This document shows positions 11,301-22,402 of a stretch of DNA of 64,000 nt, piece by piece. A model generated the notes under the pieces. The model had not been told where the DNA came from, ran no database searches, and saw nothing but the letters and a program-made list of their open reading frames with translations. Origin of the DNA: Coprinellus micaceus (Eukaryota > Basidiomycota > Agaricomycetes > Agaricales > Psathyrellaceae); NCBI GenBank assembly GCA_951394405.1, contig OX596339.1, positions 558,001 through 622,000 of the forward strand, written 5' to 3'. The stretch's first letter is position 1; each line of letters starts with the position of its first letter. Position numbers and translations under genes: made by a program.

Positions 11301-14300
11301 CAGAACGGAGAAAAATCAAGTGAGATCACAGAAGGAAGGGCCAGGGCCTCGAAGGGGCTCGAAGGTCGACAAAAGGAGGATTGACACCGGGTGTCGATAT
11401 CGACACGCACAGCCTGCAGATGCCTATGACGCACGCCAGCATCGAAAGAAAGATACCCCGTAACGATTGAAGGGTCACAAGAATAGCTGAGAAGAGGGTT
11501 CGAAACCAAAAGAAGGGGAAGGGAAACGCAAGAGAGGAAAGAGAATATGAAGTAGTAGGGGAAGAGTTTGATAGAAGAGCCCTGCCTTGCACTGTGTACC
11601 ATTCCGAATCGCCGCCTTACCGGTTCCCTAGCGTTTGCATCCAGGTTGATGTCTTCCTGCCCTCTTCCGTGTCCCTATGGTCGCCTTGAAGTCGCCGGCC
11701 CCTTCCACACTCCTGGTCCTTGACGCACAGACCAAGTCCTATACGTCACCGGTTACGGGCGCTTGGACGGTGCGCATGGGCTGGTGGCAATGGCGCTCAC
11801 ACACTCCACTCGAACCCCGGGGATGGAAGCAATGCCACAAAATGAAAACATGACTAAAACAGCCAGAAACAGCGTGAAATCGACCGTGGCCAATGGCCAC
11901 GAGTTTCGAGCGAAAACGGTGGGAATGGGAAGGATGAAAAGCAACACCGCACCCAATAGAATGTTTGGGAGGAAGAGCGTCACAATTTGGAAAGAATGGG
12001 GAAGAAGATACACTGGCTGATGCGGTATGCATTCACGGCATATGACCACCGGGAAGATCGAAGTTAGAGGAGGCAGTGAGCCAATGAACTTCGTTCACCC
12101 AACGAAATAAAGGAAGACGGTGAGCAACGTGAAGTCAAAAGCCCGGAACATGATCCGCTGAGCAAGCCAAGGTCATACTGTGTCACTGTCACTCGGTTGG
12201 TCCAGTGCGACAGGTGAAAAGGTAGTGCGTCCGAACGGACCTAGCGTAAGCCCAGCGTCAAAGCACATGGTCTCGCGTGTAATACCATCGCACTCGGAGG
12301 CGGTCTACCCGCGCACATATCGGAAAGCGGAGTTGTTGAATCCCGGAGGAAAGGAGGAGGGAGAAACTACTGAAGCTTCTCCGGGCTTCTCCCCCTCTCC
12401 ACGGCTTCGAGTTCGAGGACGCATAGAGACCACAATCAGAAGGAAGAGAATGCAGCCAATTGGAGGCGAGAAAGAAGAGGGAAAGGAAACCAGTCCAGTG
12501 AACCTCGACCGAAACGTGAACGAAAAAGCTGGAGAAGCCAACTTCGAAACCCTCTCCTGCTGCGCGCGAGCCTCGTCCCGCAGTCCAGACGGAGCCACGA
12601 CGATCGCTCAGGCAATGAAGCATCCAAACGCAGGGAAGACAAGCATGAGATCCCGCAGGGTAGAATTAAGAAGGTCTTCTGCAATACACTTGCCCTCGTG
12701 GAACGCAAAGGTCCTTGACAACCGTCCCTCCAGGGTCACCGAAATCATCGCACGGATAATGGGCGCCAATTCAGCCGCCAAGTGCTCCGGTCTCCGATGT
12801 CCGATGTTCGGCCCCGCGCCAACGAAATCAAACAAATGCAAGCCAAAAAAGGAGCAAAATAGCTTGAAAAGCCAATAAACGCGCAATGGGGGTGGGGCGG
12901 GGATGGCGTAGACGCTATCCCAGACCAAAGGGACCTCGGATGTCAAGAACACCGCAGGACATGGGACAAACGCGCAAGAAAGCCGCTCAACATCAAGAAG
13001 TGAAGAAAGCCGCCGAGGGTGCGAGACGCGACACGTCGAGTGATTAATGAGGACACGTACCAGAGAACCGAAGAGAAGCAATATACGCGTCCCCCGGACT
13101 TAGAAGGGGCCATGGCGACAAGGGAGGGCGCGGACGGGCGGACGATGGATGACGTTCCGGATGTTGGCTTGGTCGATCGGCAAAGGCGGCGCGGATGAGG
13201 AAAGCACAAAGGCGAGGACGAAGAAAGAAAGAAAGAGCCAAGGAAGAACGAAAAGACACGCACGGAGTGAGGTTATCGATGCCGATATACTTCATGTCGA
13301 CGGGGATGTAGTGCTTGTTGGGTAAAACGTAGGTGACTTCTTTGACCCCCGCGTTTTCAGCGATGATCCGTTGACCCATCTTGTAGAGGGTGGCCTAGAA
13401 TCTCTGGCGTGAGCATTCAGAACGCGTCCGAGAAGAACGCAACCCACCTGTACGCTGGCACTTTCGTCCGTGGCGAAGACCTCCAGGGTCGCCGTCCTGG
13501 CCCTCGCGGCGACGCTATCATCCCACACACTCCCAGCAAAGCCTGCATCACCATCCTTTAAAGGCGCCTGGAACTCGAGTTTCCTCTCGTCCTGAGGCGC
13601 GGGGATCTTAATGTCAGAGAAGGCGTAGGAGAGGTCGACGGAGGTGCTGAAGATGCGGTCATCAACCTCAGCGAGGGTGGTGTATTCGTCGCGGTAGAAG
13701 TTCTCAAACGCGGAGCCCGTGGACTTGAGGACCAGGAGATCGGCGAGGCCAGAGGTGAGAGAGGCGGTAATCGCATGTTTGCCCTGGGTCGCGTCGACCT
13801 GTGACCCTTATTCAGACCCCAATGCCAAGCTAAGCACCGGGTTCAAGCTCACCACTGCCTTGATAACCCTCCTGTCGTCTCCATCGCGATAGAACGAGTG
13901 CTTGTGCTCCTTGCCATCCACCGTAATTCGGGACCATCGCAGCTGGGTTACGGTGACGTGAACCTTGTGGATATGCGCGTACTTCGAGGCGAAGAAGGTT
14001 CCAATGTGCAGGGCGAACTTCTCGGGTGAGAGGATGTGCGGAGAGGTCTTGGCGAGGACTGAAGATGAACCATGAAATGAAGGTTTACACAAGGCACTTT
14101 GAAGGAACTGAACCCACAATAGGTGATATTCTTGACTAGTATATTATCAGCACACAAATCGGTGGCATCCTCATGAATCCTCACCAGAGTCAGTAGCAAC
14201 GACTACAGTGTTATCAGCTTGCGTGTAGCTGGAAAAGAAAGGTCAGCATGAAGGTAACGAGAAGCACAAAGTATTAGGTGTAGTAATGCAACGCTGGCGG

Positions 14301-14813
14301 CTTCCCCCCAGTCTCAACCTGTGGGCTACTCCCCCCGAACGGCGAGCAACGCGTTGAGAAGAGTCTCGCGGTGATATCTAGGACTACGAATGACGGGGGA
14401 CTCGAATATGTAGCTTTCCCCAAAGGCGGGGCGCGTTTCAAGCCACTGAGCGCTAGGGACTCAGACTACGAGGTGGTGGTTCAGGTCGAAGGGGCGTGAG
14501 CTGTCCCTGGCCCGTTCCCCGGGGTGCAACGATGCGAGAGAACTCTGGAACAGGCTCTAAACTGACACTTCACCCTCCCTCTACACTGTCCCCGAAAATA
14601 TTATCCCGGTTTAAGAACGACACGATGGGCGATTCTGGGAACACCAATACATCAACTGGAGGCTCACCTGGTCTCGATATCTCCCTCCAAAAGGGTCTCA
14701 ACGTTGTATTCCACCACCGTATGCAATCCTTCCTCCCCTCTTACAATACGAAAAACGCGAACATTGGTCTTTCCGTACTTGGCGTACGCGAGGGTCGACA
14801 ATTCAGAGGCCAT
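8310..14813 (-). CDS. Urate oxidase (uricase), with an exceptionally long intron
   Basis: It oxidises urate to 5-hydroxyisourate in purine catabolism. The 322-residue product comes from eight exons: 14668-14813, 14185-14228, 14118-14135 (18-nt micro-exon), 13853-14058, 13448-13798, 13264-13394, 9222-9260 and 8310-8343. All join in frame. Family signatures run the full length: AKYGKTNVRVFR near the start, LLEGDIETSYTQADN, VVVATDS, VTQLRWSRI, DDRIFST, SVQATLYKMG, LPNKHYIPVDMKYIGI, KAEVFCPIAAPS and the terminal SGLICATVARK. The active-site Lys (residue 15), Thr (61), the Arg of DRIFST, the Gln of SVQ and the Asn/His of PNKH are present, judged by alignment from memory to the Aspergillus enzyme. 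The protein ends ARK, not the peroxisomal SKL type. Introns 6 (4,003 nt) and 7 (878 nt) are far longer than the usual 50-60 nt. Confidence 0.92.
8355..8362. promoter_or_regulatory. CRE-type palindrome TGACGTCA, site 2
   Basis: This is the second perfect palindrome, 60 bp from site 1, near the 3' end of urate oxidase intron 7. A third copy (TTGACGTCAA) is at 11079-11088 inside intron 6. Confidence 0.35.
9341..9400. repeat. Two 30-bp degenerate tandem units
   Basis: Two adjacent 30-nt units begin GATGAAGGTTAAACGAG (9341) and GATGAAGATTAAACGAG (9371). Related ATTAAACG cores occur at 9321 and near 9443. This looks like a small, diverged minisatellite in intron 6. Confidence 0.5.
10530..10997. 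repeat. Imperfect inverted repeat pair about 450 bp apart
   Basis: AAGGTAGCCTC at 10530-10540 recurs as its exact reverse complement at 10987-10997. Partial similarity extends on both sides, including CTCGC and GTAGG stretches. This could be the ends of a MITE-like insertion or a chance match. I found no clear target-site duplication. Confidence 0.25.
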
Positions 14814-15273
14814 TATTCAGATTCGAGTTCAAAGGCGGTTCGAGTTCAAGGGATCGAGGTAAAGCCCGAGGCTACTGTCGTGGTGGTGGTATAAAAGCAA
14901 GAATAAGACCGATCTGGACTGAAATCCTTGGAGTCCAGGCGAACGCCATGCCGAGAGATGGAAGATAAGGTGCAGGGATCAAGCGTGCATCAGTCAGGGA
15001 GGATCGCGTTCGGGGCGCCAATATCCCGGATAAGATAACGTTCAGGGGCCCAAAATAGGGGCTTTTGGGAGTTCAACTCGAGGATTCGGAAGCAGATTTC
15101 CGGGGGCTGAACTGGGCAGGGACTCATGAGGATATTCCGAAGGAATGTGATAGTTACGATACGATAGTATATGTAAACCGATAGACCAGATACGTTAAAC
15201 CCTAAAGAAAGACGGTGTAAAGATAGGTAGCTGACCAAAGAACATTCCGAAAGGAACAAGGAGGTGCCATAAC
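14814..15273. other. Intergenic: urate oxidase promoter region
   Basis: This is 460 nt upstream of the urate oxidase ATG and downstream of the 281-residue gene. Nothing recognisable apart from being the expected promoter. Confidence 0.5.
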
Positions 15274-16224
15274 TCAGACGGCCACAGCCTGCAACACATT
15301 CGCCTCCTGCATCTGCGCAACCCCAACCAGGCCCAAGATCTCATCCATCTCCATCACGCCTCCCGCTCCTCTCCGCGACAGCGCCGCACCTGCCACACCC
15401 CCCACACCCGGGCTGATCCTCAACTTGTCCTCGAACAACGGTTCCAAGCCCAAGCTGCCCATAAGCGCCTCCTCCGACATCTCCATGCTCAAGTTGAGGT
15501 GGTACACCGCGTCCACACTCTCACTCTGATTTGGCTCCTCCTCCCTCTCCCTCTCTTCGTCTTCAATAGCGATGATCTCCGCGAAATCAAAGTCGGTGGT
15601 GTCGATCTGTTCCCATCGGGAGTCGCAGAACGCGATGATGTGCTCCGAGAAGAGTATCAAGCACGCTATCTTCTCGACGCTCTCGAGCGCCCCAAGAGGG
15701 TTCTCCCCCTCGATGTGCTTCGAGTTGGAGTTTAACTGGAACACCGAGTACCCTATCTGAAGCCCGTTATCCCCGCCATAGTGCTCCAGCTCGATGGTGG
15801 GCGTCCCAGGGTCATCTTCAGGGTCCGGGAGGAGGCATATGTCGAGAAAGGGGTCTCCGAGTTCTTGTGTGAAGCCGGGGTAGAGTTGAGTGATAGAGGG
15901 ATAGCAGGTAGGATCGACTCTGTAGTCTTGACATGTGTTGAGGGATTGTAGGAGGATATCTCTGAAGTAATCGCGGGCGTCCTGTGCGTAGCACTTCACT
16001 TTGAAAAGTTGGGTTGCAGTCCACGAGGCGCCGGCGACAGCAAGTCGTGTTTCGAGCTAATAGGGTGAAAGAGGGAGGCAAGGGGGCAAGGGGATGAAGA
16101 AGAGGGGATGAGGTGCGTGAGTCCTGACGTTTGGAGGCTGAGTCGAGGAACAACGGCGTACCTTCCCATACAAGGGGCCAACGACTGCCGCTTTGTCGAA
16201 TACCTCATCTTTCAGAACTGCCAT
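15274..16224 (-). CDS. Unrecognised 281-residue protein
   Basis: Two exons on the - strand (16162-16224 and 15274-16056) join in frame through a GT-AG intron. The predicted start is MAVLKDEVFDKAAVVGPLYG, and exon 2 continues LETRLAVAGASWTATQLFKV. The middle is mixed hydrophobic and acidic (IACLILFSEHIIAFCDSRW). An acidic run, EDEEREREEE, lies near residue 190, and the C-terminus is Gly/Ala-rich. There is no signal peptide or convincing membrane span. I do not recognise the family. The only support is an open frame over an acceptable splice, ordinary codon usage and a sensible place between neighbours. The start codon is the first ATG giving an in-frame first exon; a further upstream exon cannot be excluded. 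Confidence 0.6.
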
Positions 16225-16717
16225 ATTGGCTTCTCGAGCTCTGAACTCGGCAACGCCGACACAGGTGTCGCAGACACCGGTGAGTTGGCCAGGGTGGCGA
16301 TAGCGAGAAGAGCAGCTGGGTGACTCGGTACCAGGTAGAAAACCCAGGTTGAAATAGATTCAGAGGAGTGTATCCCTAACGCTGAGCGATTGAGACAACA
16401 CCTGGGTGTATGTCACCGTTATAATCGAGCCTGCTGACATCGGAGGGGCCATGATCGACAGCCTGCTGTTATTGTGGTAGGCCTGCGGTAAGGCCACAGT
16501 GGGGCCAGCATTGACACCCCTGTTCATTCAATCACGAATGGAACCAAAGGGTGCCTCGATATTTTGGGCGCTGGCCCTAGGTGGTGGCGCCCAGGAGTGG
16601 GAGACGACCCCAGACTGGAGAACATGGTGGTTCGGAAACAAGAGGCGATTTGGCCAGTTTCGTGGCGGGCGCGGCGCGAGCGCCTACTGGCTGACAACTA
16701 ACTGAAACGGGGCAAAA

Positions 16718-16812
16718 GTCACTTTGCCGGAGTGGTTAACGGGATCGCCTGCTATTCTTAGCAACTCAGCGGTTGTGCTTTGCACGCGTGTGTTCGAATC
16801 GCACAGGTGACG
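16718..16812 (+). tRNA. tRNA-Ser (anticodon GCT) with a 13-nt intron
   Basis: The acceptor stem is GTCACTT paired with AGGTGAC, with discriminator G. The D-arm contains AGTGGTTAA. The anticodon stem is ATCGC/GCGGT with anticodon GCT at 16751-16753. A 13-nt intron (16755-16767) follows position 37, the canonical site. A long variable arm (GTGC-TTT-GCAC) marks a class II tRNA. The T-arm is GTGTG-TTCGAAT-CGCAC. A T5 run at 16816-16820 is a Pol III terminator. Confidence 0.9.
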
Positions 16813-16814
16813 CT

Positions 16815-16820
16815 CTTTTT
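16815..16820 (+). terminator. Pol III terminator of tRNA-Ser
   Basis: The T-run begins three nucleotides after the tRNA discriminator base, as is usual for RNA polymerase III genes. Confidence 0.7.
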
Positions 16821-18392
16821 GCTCTTTTCACGAAGCCCGGGCGCTTATAGTTGACCAAGCTTCCCTCAGGGTTGTTCGCATGCATGCCTCCTACGCGGGC
16901 GTGGGGAGCTGAATATGCTTCTCATAGCAGGTTCTTGTTCGAGATATATCATTTCAATTCTTGCGACCAATGTTGTCAAGGTTTCAAGGGGGCTGAAGAA
17001 GGGTCTAGCTACCCCACGGCCAGACGAGGGTACCCGAGGGCTCATGTAAAATACTTGCAAGCTATGTATAGGATCGTGTCTCTGAGCGAGTGCACCAGCC
17101 AATAGTCCCCTGCCGAGCCAACCCAGTGGAATCACGCGGGCGGAGTTTAAATAGAACAAGCGCCCGTGACCAAGCTGAACCAAACACCGCGTCACCTTGT
17201 TCTCGAACCACCAACACGCCCCTCACGACAAATCCGAACTGGCTTGTTACTCCCGCCGCGGTATCTATGGAATTGATTCAGCTTCATAATAAACTGGGAT
17301 ACTCTTTCAGAGCATTCTCCTCTCGAGTAAACTGGCTTGAACTCGATAGTCATCAACGCCATCCCAGTCATCCCACCTCACTCTGTGAACGTCGCAGAAC
17401 ATGGCCCCAGGATGAGCTCAACGGGGCTAAGAGAAAATAAATCTCGGTTATCTCTGAAAAGCCGGGGTGCTGCGTACAATAGGCCGCAGAAGACACTGCA
17501 CAATGCATCTGAGCACTTGGATCTGGCTGCTGTGGCTGGTGATCATCCCGACTTGGACGACCAACCTATCCGGGGCTTTCTCCACAATCAGGCCTCGGAC
17601 ACTGCCTCTCGGGTCTTCTCCAGCTGCTGTAATTTTTGCTGTCCTTCTGTCACTACTGGCGACCATTCACTTACTGACTTCGACGCGACCATTCGTGGGG
17701 ATGCACTGGAGCGGGCGGATGAACCCATCCTCGCACAAGGCTGAAAACGCCACGTCCGAATCGCAAGGCCTCCAACGGAAGGCACCTTGGGACAGCCCCT
17801 GGCTCAAACTGTCATTTCTCGCCCCCTTCGAAACCGATCTCATTGTGTTGGGTAATATGTCAAGGCATTCGACATGATCCGTCAATTGACGACGCCAAAC
17901 GGAGAACCTTTCACCAGAGAAACGAGCCGAGTCCTCCTGAGGGGCCCTCCTTGCCCTACACCCTAGCTGTGTCGACTCGGGTGTCTACTCTGTGCCCTCC
18001 TGTGTGTCGTTCAACCGCAGGACCCTGGGAAACGCGCTCGATCTCCGTGCGGTCTGAACTCTCTAACCTGTCAAGCCTATACAGGCCCCCGATCTTGACC
18101 TCCATACTTCTCACAACCCGACATCTCATAATCAAGTATTCAATGGCCATCCTTTCCCCTTCCTTGTCGCTACGTCTTTTTCAGGCCGTGATATCAATCA
18201 CGAGATTTTCAGGGTGGCGAATGGTGCAGTGCGACAGCCGTTACAGGGCCGGCCGTGTACATGGACAAAGCGCACTTGAAGGAAGAGGTTATAATGAGTC
18301 GACCGCACGCTGGACCCACCAGTCTCCTCCCTTTCCACCACCCCGAGGTCCAGTGCTAGAGGACGTCCCATCCCCCCAGCCCTCCAAAACCA
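16821..18392. other. Intergenic, one doubtful ORF
   Basis: No confident gene. A + strand frame at 17503-17877 begins MHLSTWIWLLWLVIIP and has two hydrophobic stretches, so a small secreted or membrane protein is conceivable, but no splice structure or family supports it. Confidence 0.4.
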
Positions 18393-19079
18393 ATGTCTGC
18401 GATCGCGCATCCTCAACCAATGAGGCCTATCGTCCGCCGTGCCTTTGGTCAGTCACAACGACAAGGCGTCAAAGAAATACTCGAAGGAGTCCGCGAGCTC
18501 CACTGCTTGACCCCCACGCGACACACCTCGAAGAAAACATTCCCATCCTACAATATGTACGTGAAGCCCGACCGCACTCGTGGCTTAGCTACGGAGGTTT
18601 CGCCCAAGAACGGTTACGACCTCGATCTCCGCACTTGCGAGCTCTTCATTGGCTCTAACCTTGTCAGGCCCGGAAGTGGCCAGCCCATGACCTTTGTCGT
18701 CGCCCACAGTAAGTAAACTATCTCACAAAACCGCATCCTGTACCCACCTGTGTTCCAATCCCTTTTAGGAGGTCAGATCGGCGGCAGACTTCGATTTCTC
18801 CCCGAGACTCTACGCGCAATTGCCACCCCCAACGACTCCGAAGATGTGCCCCTGATCTTGAACTACATCGAGGACACGCAAATTCTCGAGCTGTTGCATA
18901 TTTCGGTGCAGGAGGGAAGGCCCCTAGCAGTCCTTCCTTTTCGCTTTGAAGGGCCTTTGCCATCGGATAGCCCCCTACTCGAGGTCGGAGACTGGATTCT
19001 CGCGGTCCATTATGACGACAATTCCGGAGGCTTGTTGTGCACGCTGGAAGACCGCATCATCTCGCGCGCTGCAGTGTAG
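18393..19079 (+). CDS. Unrecognised 208-residue protein
   Basis: Two exons (18393-18708 and 18769-19079) join in frame across a 60-nt GT-AG intron ending TTTTAG. The N-terminus is MSAIAHPQPMRPIVRRAFGQ. The second exon reads GGQIGGRLRFLPETLRAI and continues to LLEVGDWILAVHYDD and a stop after ISRAAV. The protein is soluble-looking, with no transmembrane helix and no motif I know. The gene is convergent with P450 A2. An ORF overlapping upstream in another frame (17843-18658) is less protein-like. The model is supported only by frame and splice consistency. Confidence 0.55.
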
Positions 19080-19385
19080 GGCGGGACAGTTGCGAGATGG
19101 ATGGATTCGACAGAGTGTGGTGAGCTTGTACATTAGGCATAGACGGGGTGGGGTGGTGGACTTTGCTTCGATTGATATTCCGTCCCGATTATACTTTATA
19201 ACTTATCCCTAATCTATAACCCTTGTTGTTCTTGTATCTACGCTTTTTGATTGACGTATGCTCGACTGCCCTCCAGTCCTCCTTTCCTTGTATTTTGTGG
19301 GATTGCCACTGTAACCCTTCCTTGTACTGAACAAGGAAAGCCCATATGCGTAACTTGATTTGGATGCCTGCTCACGTCCGCTCGT

Positions 19386-21518
19386 CTATCCCTCCAGGTT
19401 GGCAAGCAACGCCTGTGCCTCGGCGGACCGTACTTTGAAGTCGCATTTGAACGGCTTTGGTTGGCTGCCCAGGGATCATCGTCAGTACATCCCGGCGATT
19501 CGTTGAAGTAGATGGCACCCACTAAACCATTCCGGTCTCGTAGTCCATGGGTTGATCAATTGGTTTGCCGTCTTCACCCAGCGGTTCGGTCCATTTGTAC
19601 AAGCTAGCAAGGGAAGCTGCGACGAGCCAAAACATCGAGCGACCAATGTGTGCGCCTGGGCAGGCCCTAGGGAGCCTGGTCAAACAGCCGTGCAGGCAGT
19701 AGAAGAATGGGATGTTTACCTGCGACCGAATCCAAACGCTACAGTGAAAGGATCACGCACTCCCTGATCTATCTTTCCGTCGGGGGTCAAGAACCTGGAA
19801 GGGTCATAGATTGCACCGTTGGGATAGTCTGCTTCGTTGCGAAGCATGGCCCTGCAGAGGTGAAGAGCAATTTCGTCACGTATGCTCGAAGTGCCGCACC
19901 ATATGTGTTACCTACCACAAATTCGATATGACGATCGAGTCTTTCGGGATAAAATAGCCGTCGTATACATCGTCCTCTGTATTCATGTGGGGCACACCTG
20001 GAGGAGTTGGCGTTTAGCAAGAGCAGGGGAAGAAAGCTGCAAAACGAACCTATCGACGTGACAGGTGCCAAGCTGAATGTGGCCTTCAGTCAACCACTTT
20101 CACTTGAATTTACATGCCTCACTCACCGAGTAGACTCCATAAGAGTAGCCATCAAGTAGGGGAGCTGCTCCTGGTCCTCGAAATCCGGCATTCGACCCTT
20201 CAGTATCCCATCCAATTCGGCGTGCACCCTTGCCTGAGCTTCAGGGTTTTTAAGCATAGCCCATACCCAGTTCAGGATGGACCCGACGATTGTATCCGTC
20301 CCAGCCATATAGAACATCGCTGCTGTATCCTTGATCACCTGCTTCTCGTATGCTGCAGCTTCGTCATTGCTCTCGTCAAGCGCACTGAGGGCGACGGAGA
20401 CGAAAGACGGTCGCGCCTCATCCGTGCCCTGCGGAACGGGTTAGGACTGTCGTCGGAACCAGGTAGTAGTAATGCGGTTGCGTACGAATTTCGAGAGGGC
20501 TTCGTTGAATGGCGCCGAGCGACATTGTTCCGACATGTACGAGATTTCCTTTGCTCTGCGGTTGTTTGACGCACCCGGCGCCCAAGTGGGTAGGTGCTTG
20601 AGAATGGGAAGTGCGTCAATGAAGTTGGCTCCGGGGGTCAATACCTCTGCGAGCATCTTAATCGTGGCCTCGGCGAACTCAAGATGAGGGTCTCCGCGAG
20701 GCTTGATCGGAAAGCCATACGCCAATGAGATTATGAACGCCCCCATGTTCCTATGTACGAGGACGGCGAGAATAAGCATCGGCTGGGGCGACCAAGCAGA
20801 AATATCGTACCCTCGAGTAACATCGAAGAACTCTTCGGGTGTTTCCTTCAACTCGACGAGGAAGCGTTGGACGAACTCCCGAGCTTGTGGATAGACGATG
20901 GAGGTATCCGCCGGGCGGAAGTGTTGGACGAACATTCGACGCCGCTCTTTCCACCGATCATCGTAAGGTAACATGGCAAAAGGATAGTCGAAGCCCAGCC
21001 TATCTTAACGTCAGTGTTACCCGACTGCCTTCGGAAGGGGATTGCCACGTACATTTCTACGGCCATGGTTGAATGGGGCCTGTCCAAAAAGGCAGAGAGA
21101 TACTCTTAGTTCCCTGACTCTTACAGCGCGCGATTACCCTTACCTGCTCGAGTACTTCGTGGAACGCTTGTCCAGAAGGTCTAGAGCCTTGTCAATCGAG
21201 TTCAGGACGACGACGACTTTGCCTAGTGCTGTCGCGCAGACGATGTCGGAATCTACAGCCCAATAGATTAGTATGTCCCCTCCCTGTCCAAACGCTACAC
21301 TCACTGAGTTCCCTCCCCCATTTCGCATAGCCTTGCGCCATGTTCTCCAACGGCATACCAAAAGCATTGCCAAGGATTGGCCAGCCTTTCGGACTCGGCG
21401 GCAAAGGCAGCTGTTTTTTAGACGCCCGCTGTCGGACGTAGTACGAGAGGGAGAGCCCACCAAGCAGGACAGCGGCATCCCGCAGCCAGGTAGGATTAAC
21501 AGGAGAGATAACTTCCAT
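19386..21518 (-). CDS. Cytochrome P450, group A copy 2 (A2), intact
   Basis: This is a complete microsomal P450 of about 500 residues encoded by 11 exons. It begins MEVISPVNPTWLRDAAVLLG. A membrane anchor is followed by the Pro-rich hinge LPLPPSPKGWPILGN. Further landmarks are the C-helix WKERR, I-helix AGTDT, K-helix ESTR, the PERF-like region DPSRF, the heme loop FGFGRRACPG and the end QPKPFKCDFKVRS. Micro-exons are present: 27 nt after SSR, and 23 nt encoding LAPVTSI after ESTR. The intron after the heme-loop RR has a normal GT donor, unlike A1. All joints were checked and no disruption was found. The gene is a sister of A3 on a tandem duplication. It needs a cytochrome P450 reductase encoded elsewhere. 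The substrate is unknown. Confidence 0.92.
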
Positions 21519-21559
21519 GTTTTGAGAAGGGTGGGGACGGCTGTTGTTGCTTTGACGCT

Positions 21560-21565
21560 GTTATA
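21560..21565 (-). promoter_or_regulatory. TATA element of A2
   Basis: TATAAC on the - strand lies about 45 nt before the A2 ATG. The equivalent element is conserved in A3. Confidence 0.5.
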
Positions 21566-21930
21566 TGGAAAGCCGATCATCCACAGCAACCCCGAAATCC
21601 GGGAGTCATCCACCACCATTCCCTAACGACTCTTGTCTAATTCTGTCGATATCATGCTGAAACTCACGTAAATACCACCAACCTTTGGTTGCTTTCATTC
21701 CGTTCGGGGAACTTTGTGGTGAAAAGCATCCACATCCACGCCTGCAAGCTTTCTGTGGAATCGGGCAATGCCGCGGAAATCGTATTCATGGACCGAACGT
21801 CGTCCGTAAACCATGCATCGGAATTCGACTATTTCGAAGCATTCCTTGAAGCTGCGGCTTGGATACATGGGAGTAAGGGGACCTGGTGGAGCAGAAGCAA
21901 GGGGTTGAACCATGGAAAACGCTCCCACCG

Positions 21931-22239
21931 TATTAATCCCTGATTAACCCCTTGTTATCACTCGGGGGTCGATCCCGTTGCAAAGTTCCGGGGCCTGAGG
22001 CAAGAATACGCCCACCCGGAGAGTCATAAGAGGCCGACTACAATTTCGTGTTCTTGCCAAGTGTAACAAAGAAAGTGAGATACGCAGTCTTTAGCCCAGA
22101 GTGTGGTTGGCTTCTGCACCAGAGTCCAGACAGCGATGGCCTCAGACAGTATGTGATGGTCGATTTTGTCTCGAATGATATGCCATAGTCAACTGGTTCT
22201 ACTTTACAACTGATCCCTAGTTTAGTCTCGGTCTTCCTC
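21931..22239. other. Spacer between duplication units
   Basis: No gene or motif recognised. The boundary of the duplication falls somewhere in this stretch. Confidence 0.4.
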
Positions 22240-22402
22240 TACCTACATGTTCTGATCGACGTATCCCCGACTGCCCTGCAGCCCTCCTTTCCTTGGACTT
22301 TATGATACTTCCGCTCTTACCCAGAGTAGTGAACCTCCCCTATATCGAACAACGGCAGCCAAAACGTGTAGCATAGCCGGATGTCAGTCCAGGTTTACCC
22401 GC

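Larger units (their letters stand above)
9261..13263 (-). other. Urate oxidase intron 6 (4,003 nt)
   Basis: The borders are well formed: donor GTGCGT at the 13263 end and acceptor TTGCAG at the 9261 end, with a branch-point-like CTAAC about 20 nt before the acceptor. The flanking exons encode NLTP and SKAEVFCPIAAPS, which are contiguous in urate oxidases. The sense strand is pyrimidine-rich. Long overlapping frames on both strands (for example 10184-10891 on - and 12180-12878 on +) have no motif I recognise, and I do not call genes here. It contains a degenerate tandem repeat (9341-9400) and an imperfect inverted repeat pair (10530-10997). Confidence 0.8.
19240..21930. repeat. Tandem segmental duplication, unit 1 (carries A2)
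   Basis: This unit matches the one at about 22240-24930 over coding and non-coding DNA. Shared flank landmarks include TCCTTTCCTTG beyond the 3' end and GAACTTTGTGGTG in the promoter side (about 21709 here, about 24750 in unit 2). The offset between units is 3.02-3.04 kb. Boundaries are approximate. Confidence 0.75.

Noticed and set aside
12180..12878. 232-residue + strand ORF inside urate oxidase intron 6
   Set aside because: Composition follows the purine-rich strand bias; overlapping - strand ORFs are equally long; no domain.
17503..17877. Small secreted or membrane protein
   Set aside because: Hydrophobic start only; no splice structure, conservation evidence or family. Mentioned in the intergenic entry but not called.
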